DNA from: an uncultured Acetatifactor sp.
GTDB lineage: Bacteria; Bacillota; Clostridia; Lachnospirales; Lachnospiraceae
DNA: 7,186 nt
NCBI GenBank assembly: GCA_910577185.1
Contig: CAJTLR010000111.1
Coordinates: forward strand, 1-7,186
Direction of reading: 5' to 3'
Below, one piece after another: positions 5,700 to 7,186 of the stretch. Each line of letters starts with the position of its first letter. Within the stretch, counting starts at the first letter, position 1. A model generated the notes under the pieces. The model ran no database searches. It saw only the letters and a program-made list of their open reading frames with translations, and was not told where the DNA came from. The position numbers and the translations under genes were made by a program.

Positions 5700-5704
5700 T
5701 TTTT

Positions 5705-7186
5705 ATGGTAAATATGAAAAAGCACGGCCTGAAAAGGCTCCTGGCGCTCCTGCTCTGCGCGGTATGTCTCTGCGGGGCGTTCCCTTCCCAGGCGTTTGCC
5801 GCCTCCGTGGGCCAGAAGGCAAGCTCCTGGCTCGGAGACCAGTATGTCGGTTCTGACGGGCAGCATTATTACAGCCCGGCGCCCTACACCTACCTGGTCT
5901 ACAATTCTGACGGGACGATGGATGTGCGTACCAACTCCGGAGGCAGCGCCTACCGGCATTACATGCTGACAGCTTCGGACGGGAGCAGCCAGCAGGTCTA
6001 TTGTGTGGAGAGCGGCATTGCCTATAACACTTCTGACAATACCTATACATCGGAAAGCGGCACCAACAGCAATTACTTAAACCTTCTTCCTTCCGAGGCA
6101 AGGCGGGGGATCACCCTCACGGCGATCTACGGCTGGAAACCCGGCGCTTCTCTCCCTGTGTCCGGCATTAACGAGGATGATTATAAAATGGCGACACAGA
6201 TCATCCTCTGGGAGTACCAGCAGCAGCTTCGAAGCGATTCTTACAGCCGCCACGGGAACGGCCATGCAGACGCCGATCAGTATTTCAGTGTGATCGCCGG
6301 ACGCCCGGCAGAAAGAGCCTACAACTGGATTTTAGAGCAGGTTGCCTCTCATTCCACCGTGCCGTCCTTCACATCCACAAAGAAAAGCGAAGCCCCGGAG
6401 CTGGAACTGAAATGGGACACGGAGAAAAAAGTTTATACCCTTACTGTCACGGACACCAATAACCTGAAAATCAATCTGGAGATTTTGAAAGGCAGCGGCG
6501 TTTCCGTTACAAGAAATGGGAACAAGTACACGTTTACCAGTAAGAACATGATTATGGACCCTGTCACCTTTGAATTCCGAAAGGACATCCCGGTTGCCAA
6601 TGACATGCTGATCTGGGGGAGGCCCGGCTACCAGACCATGATGACCGGCGCCAGCGATCCGGTCTCTTTCTTTGTAAAGATCAAAACCGAAACCTACGGC
6701 ACCGCAAAGATCGTCAAGACCAGTGAGGACGGCATTGTGTCCGGGATTCCTTTCCATATCTCCGGCACGGACATTCTGGGGAATAAGGTGGATGAAACTG
6801 TCACTACCGGGGAAAACGGGCAGATCAAGGAAAAGCTGCTGCCCGGCACCTATCTGGTGAAGGAGCTGCCGGTGGACCGCTATGTGACCCCTTCCGCGCA
6901 GTATGTCACTGTTGAAAGCGGCCAGACCTCCACGGTGCATTTCAGCAATATCCTGAAAAAGTTCCGCGTCCGTGTAATCAAGAGCGACACAGATACCGGC
7001 ACCGCCCAGGGCGACGCCACCCTTGCCGGGGCGACTTATGGAATTTACAACAACGGCGAGCTGGTAGACACCTATACCACCGGGCCGGACGGCAGTTTTA
7101 TGACCCGGTACTATGTCTGCGGTGATAACTGGACTGTGCGGGAGATCGAGCCGAGCACCGGCTATCTTCTGAATGATACTGTCTAT
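5705..7186 (+). CDS. Cys-Gln thioester / Cna-B surface adhesin, N-terminal part (runs off window)
   Basis: The frame is open from ATG 5705 to the window edge, giving 494 residues so far. A signal peptide is clear (KKHGLKRLLALLLCAVCLCG, cleavage likely after AFA at residue 32). Residues about 40-215 form a class I thioester domain: C100 in YCVESG and Q165 in ATQIILWEY are the residues that form an internal Cys-Gln thioester in Gram-positive adhesins able to bond covalently to host proteins. Residues 215-330 look like a beta-rich linking domain. Two Cna-B/SpaA-like domains follow. The first has K338 (KIVKTSEDG), E387 (YLVKELPV) and N415 (HFSN), the usual isopeptide Lys-Glu-Asn set. The second has K426 (RVIKSD) and E480 (TVREIEPSTGY) before the window ends. 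A C-terminal sorting signal would be expected further on. It lies 45 bases after DUF4366 on the same strand, behind a terminator. The likely role is cell-surface attachment, perhaps stabilising mating pairs; that role is inferred. Confidence 0.88.
   Translation, partial: MVNMKKHGLKRLLALLLCAVCLCGAFPSQAFAASVGQKASSWLGDQYVGSDGQHYYSPAPYTYLVYNSDGTMDVRTNSGGSAYRHYMLTASDGSSQQVYCVESGIAYNTSDNTYTSESGTNSNYLNLLPSEARRGITLTAIYGWKPGASLPVSGINEDDYKMATQIILWEYQQQLRSDSYSRHGNGHADADQYFSVIAGRPAERAYNWILEQVASHSTVPSFTSTKKSEAPELELKWDTEKKVYTLTVTDTNNLKINLEILKGSGVSVTRNGNKYTFTSKNMIMDPVTFEFRKDIPVANDMLIWGRPGYQTMMTGASDPVSFFVKIKTETYGTAKIVKTSEDGIVSGIPFHISGTDILGNKVDETVTTGENGQIKEKLLPGTYLVKELPVDRYVTPSAQYVTVESGQTSTVHFSNILKKFRVRVIKSDTDTGTAQGDATLAGATYGIYNNGELVDTYTTGPDGSFMTRYYVCGDNWTVREIEPSTGYLLNDTVY

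Overview
This window looks like part of a nested integrative conjugative element (ICE) of the Tn1549/CTn type from a gut clostridium (Lachnospiraceae/Oscillospiraceae-like). The evidence is the gene order (VirB4-like ATPase, CD1108-type cell-wall hydrolase, DUF4315, DUF4366/CD1107-type protein, thioester surface adhesin), strong GGAGG ribosome binding sites, moderately high GC in the genes, and Gram-positive surface-protein architecture. Every gene supported here is on the + strand.

Layout. Bases 1-303 are the C-terminal end of a large serine recombinase. Directly after its stop codon the sequence changes to the C-terminal third of a VirB4/TraE-like conjugation ATPase (homology from about 356 to 922). 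That gene has lost its N-terminus and Walker A half. The simplest reading is that a recombinase-carrying element inserted into virB4 and that this is its right boundary. The conjugation operon then continues with a 957-aa membrane-anchored double hydrolase (963-3836: M23 endopeptidase plus NlpC/P60), a small coiled-coil DUF4315 protein (4195-4440), and a translationally coupled, signal-peptide-bearing DUF4366 protein with one C-terminal membrane anchor (4430-5659). An intrinsic terminator overlaps the DUF4366 stop codon. A Cys-Gln thioester/Cna-B surface protein (from 5705) runs off the window.

The most notable find is in the only long non-coding gap (3837-4194). It contains an AT-rich 335-bp element (3845-4179) bounded by a perfect 5-bp direct repeat, ATTGG (3840-3844 and 4180-4184). 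Its ends begin 5'-TGTC and finish GACA-3'. It has imperfect 25-bp terminal inverted repeats (19/25 identical) and an asymmetric set of 22-bp subterminal repeats: three in the left part and one inverted in the right part, plus the terminal sites. This is the end structure of the Tn7/Tn5053/Mu-like DDE transposon superfamily. With no coding capacity, it reads as a miniature non-autonomous transposon. Removing it and one target copy would leave the CD1108 stop codon only 18 bases before the DUF4315 start, with the ribosome binding site intact, which restores a compact operon.

Working together, the VirB4 ATPase (if it were intact) would power the type IV secretion channel. The M23/NlpC protein would open peptidoglycan for the channel. 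DUF4315 and DUF4366 are conserved partners of unknown function, and the thioester adhesin could attach donor cells to host or recipient surfaces. Because virB4 is split here, this copy of the transfer system is probably inactive unless the recombinase element excises.
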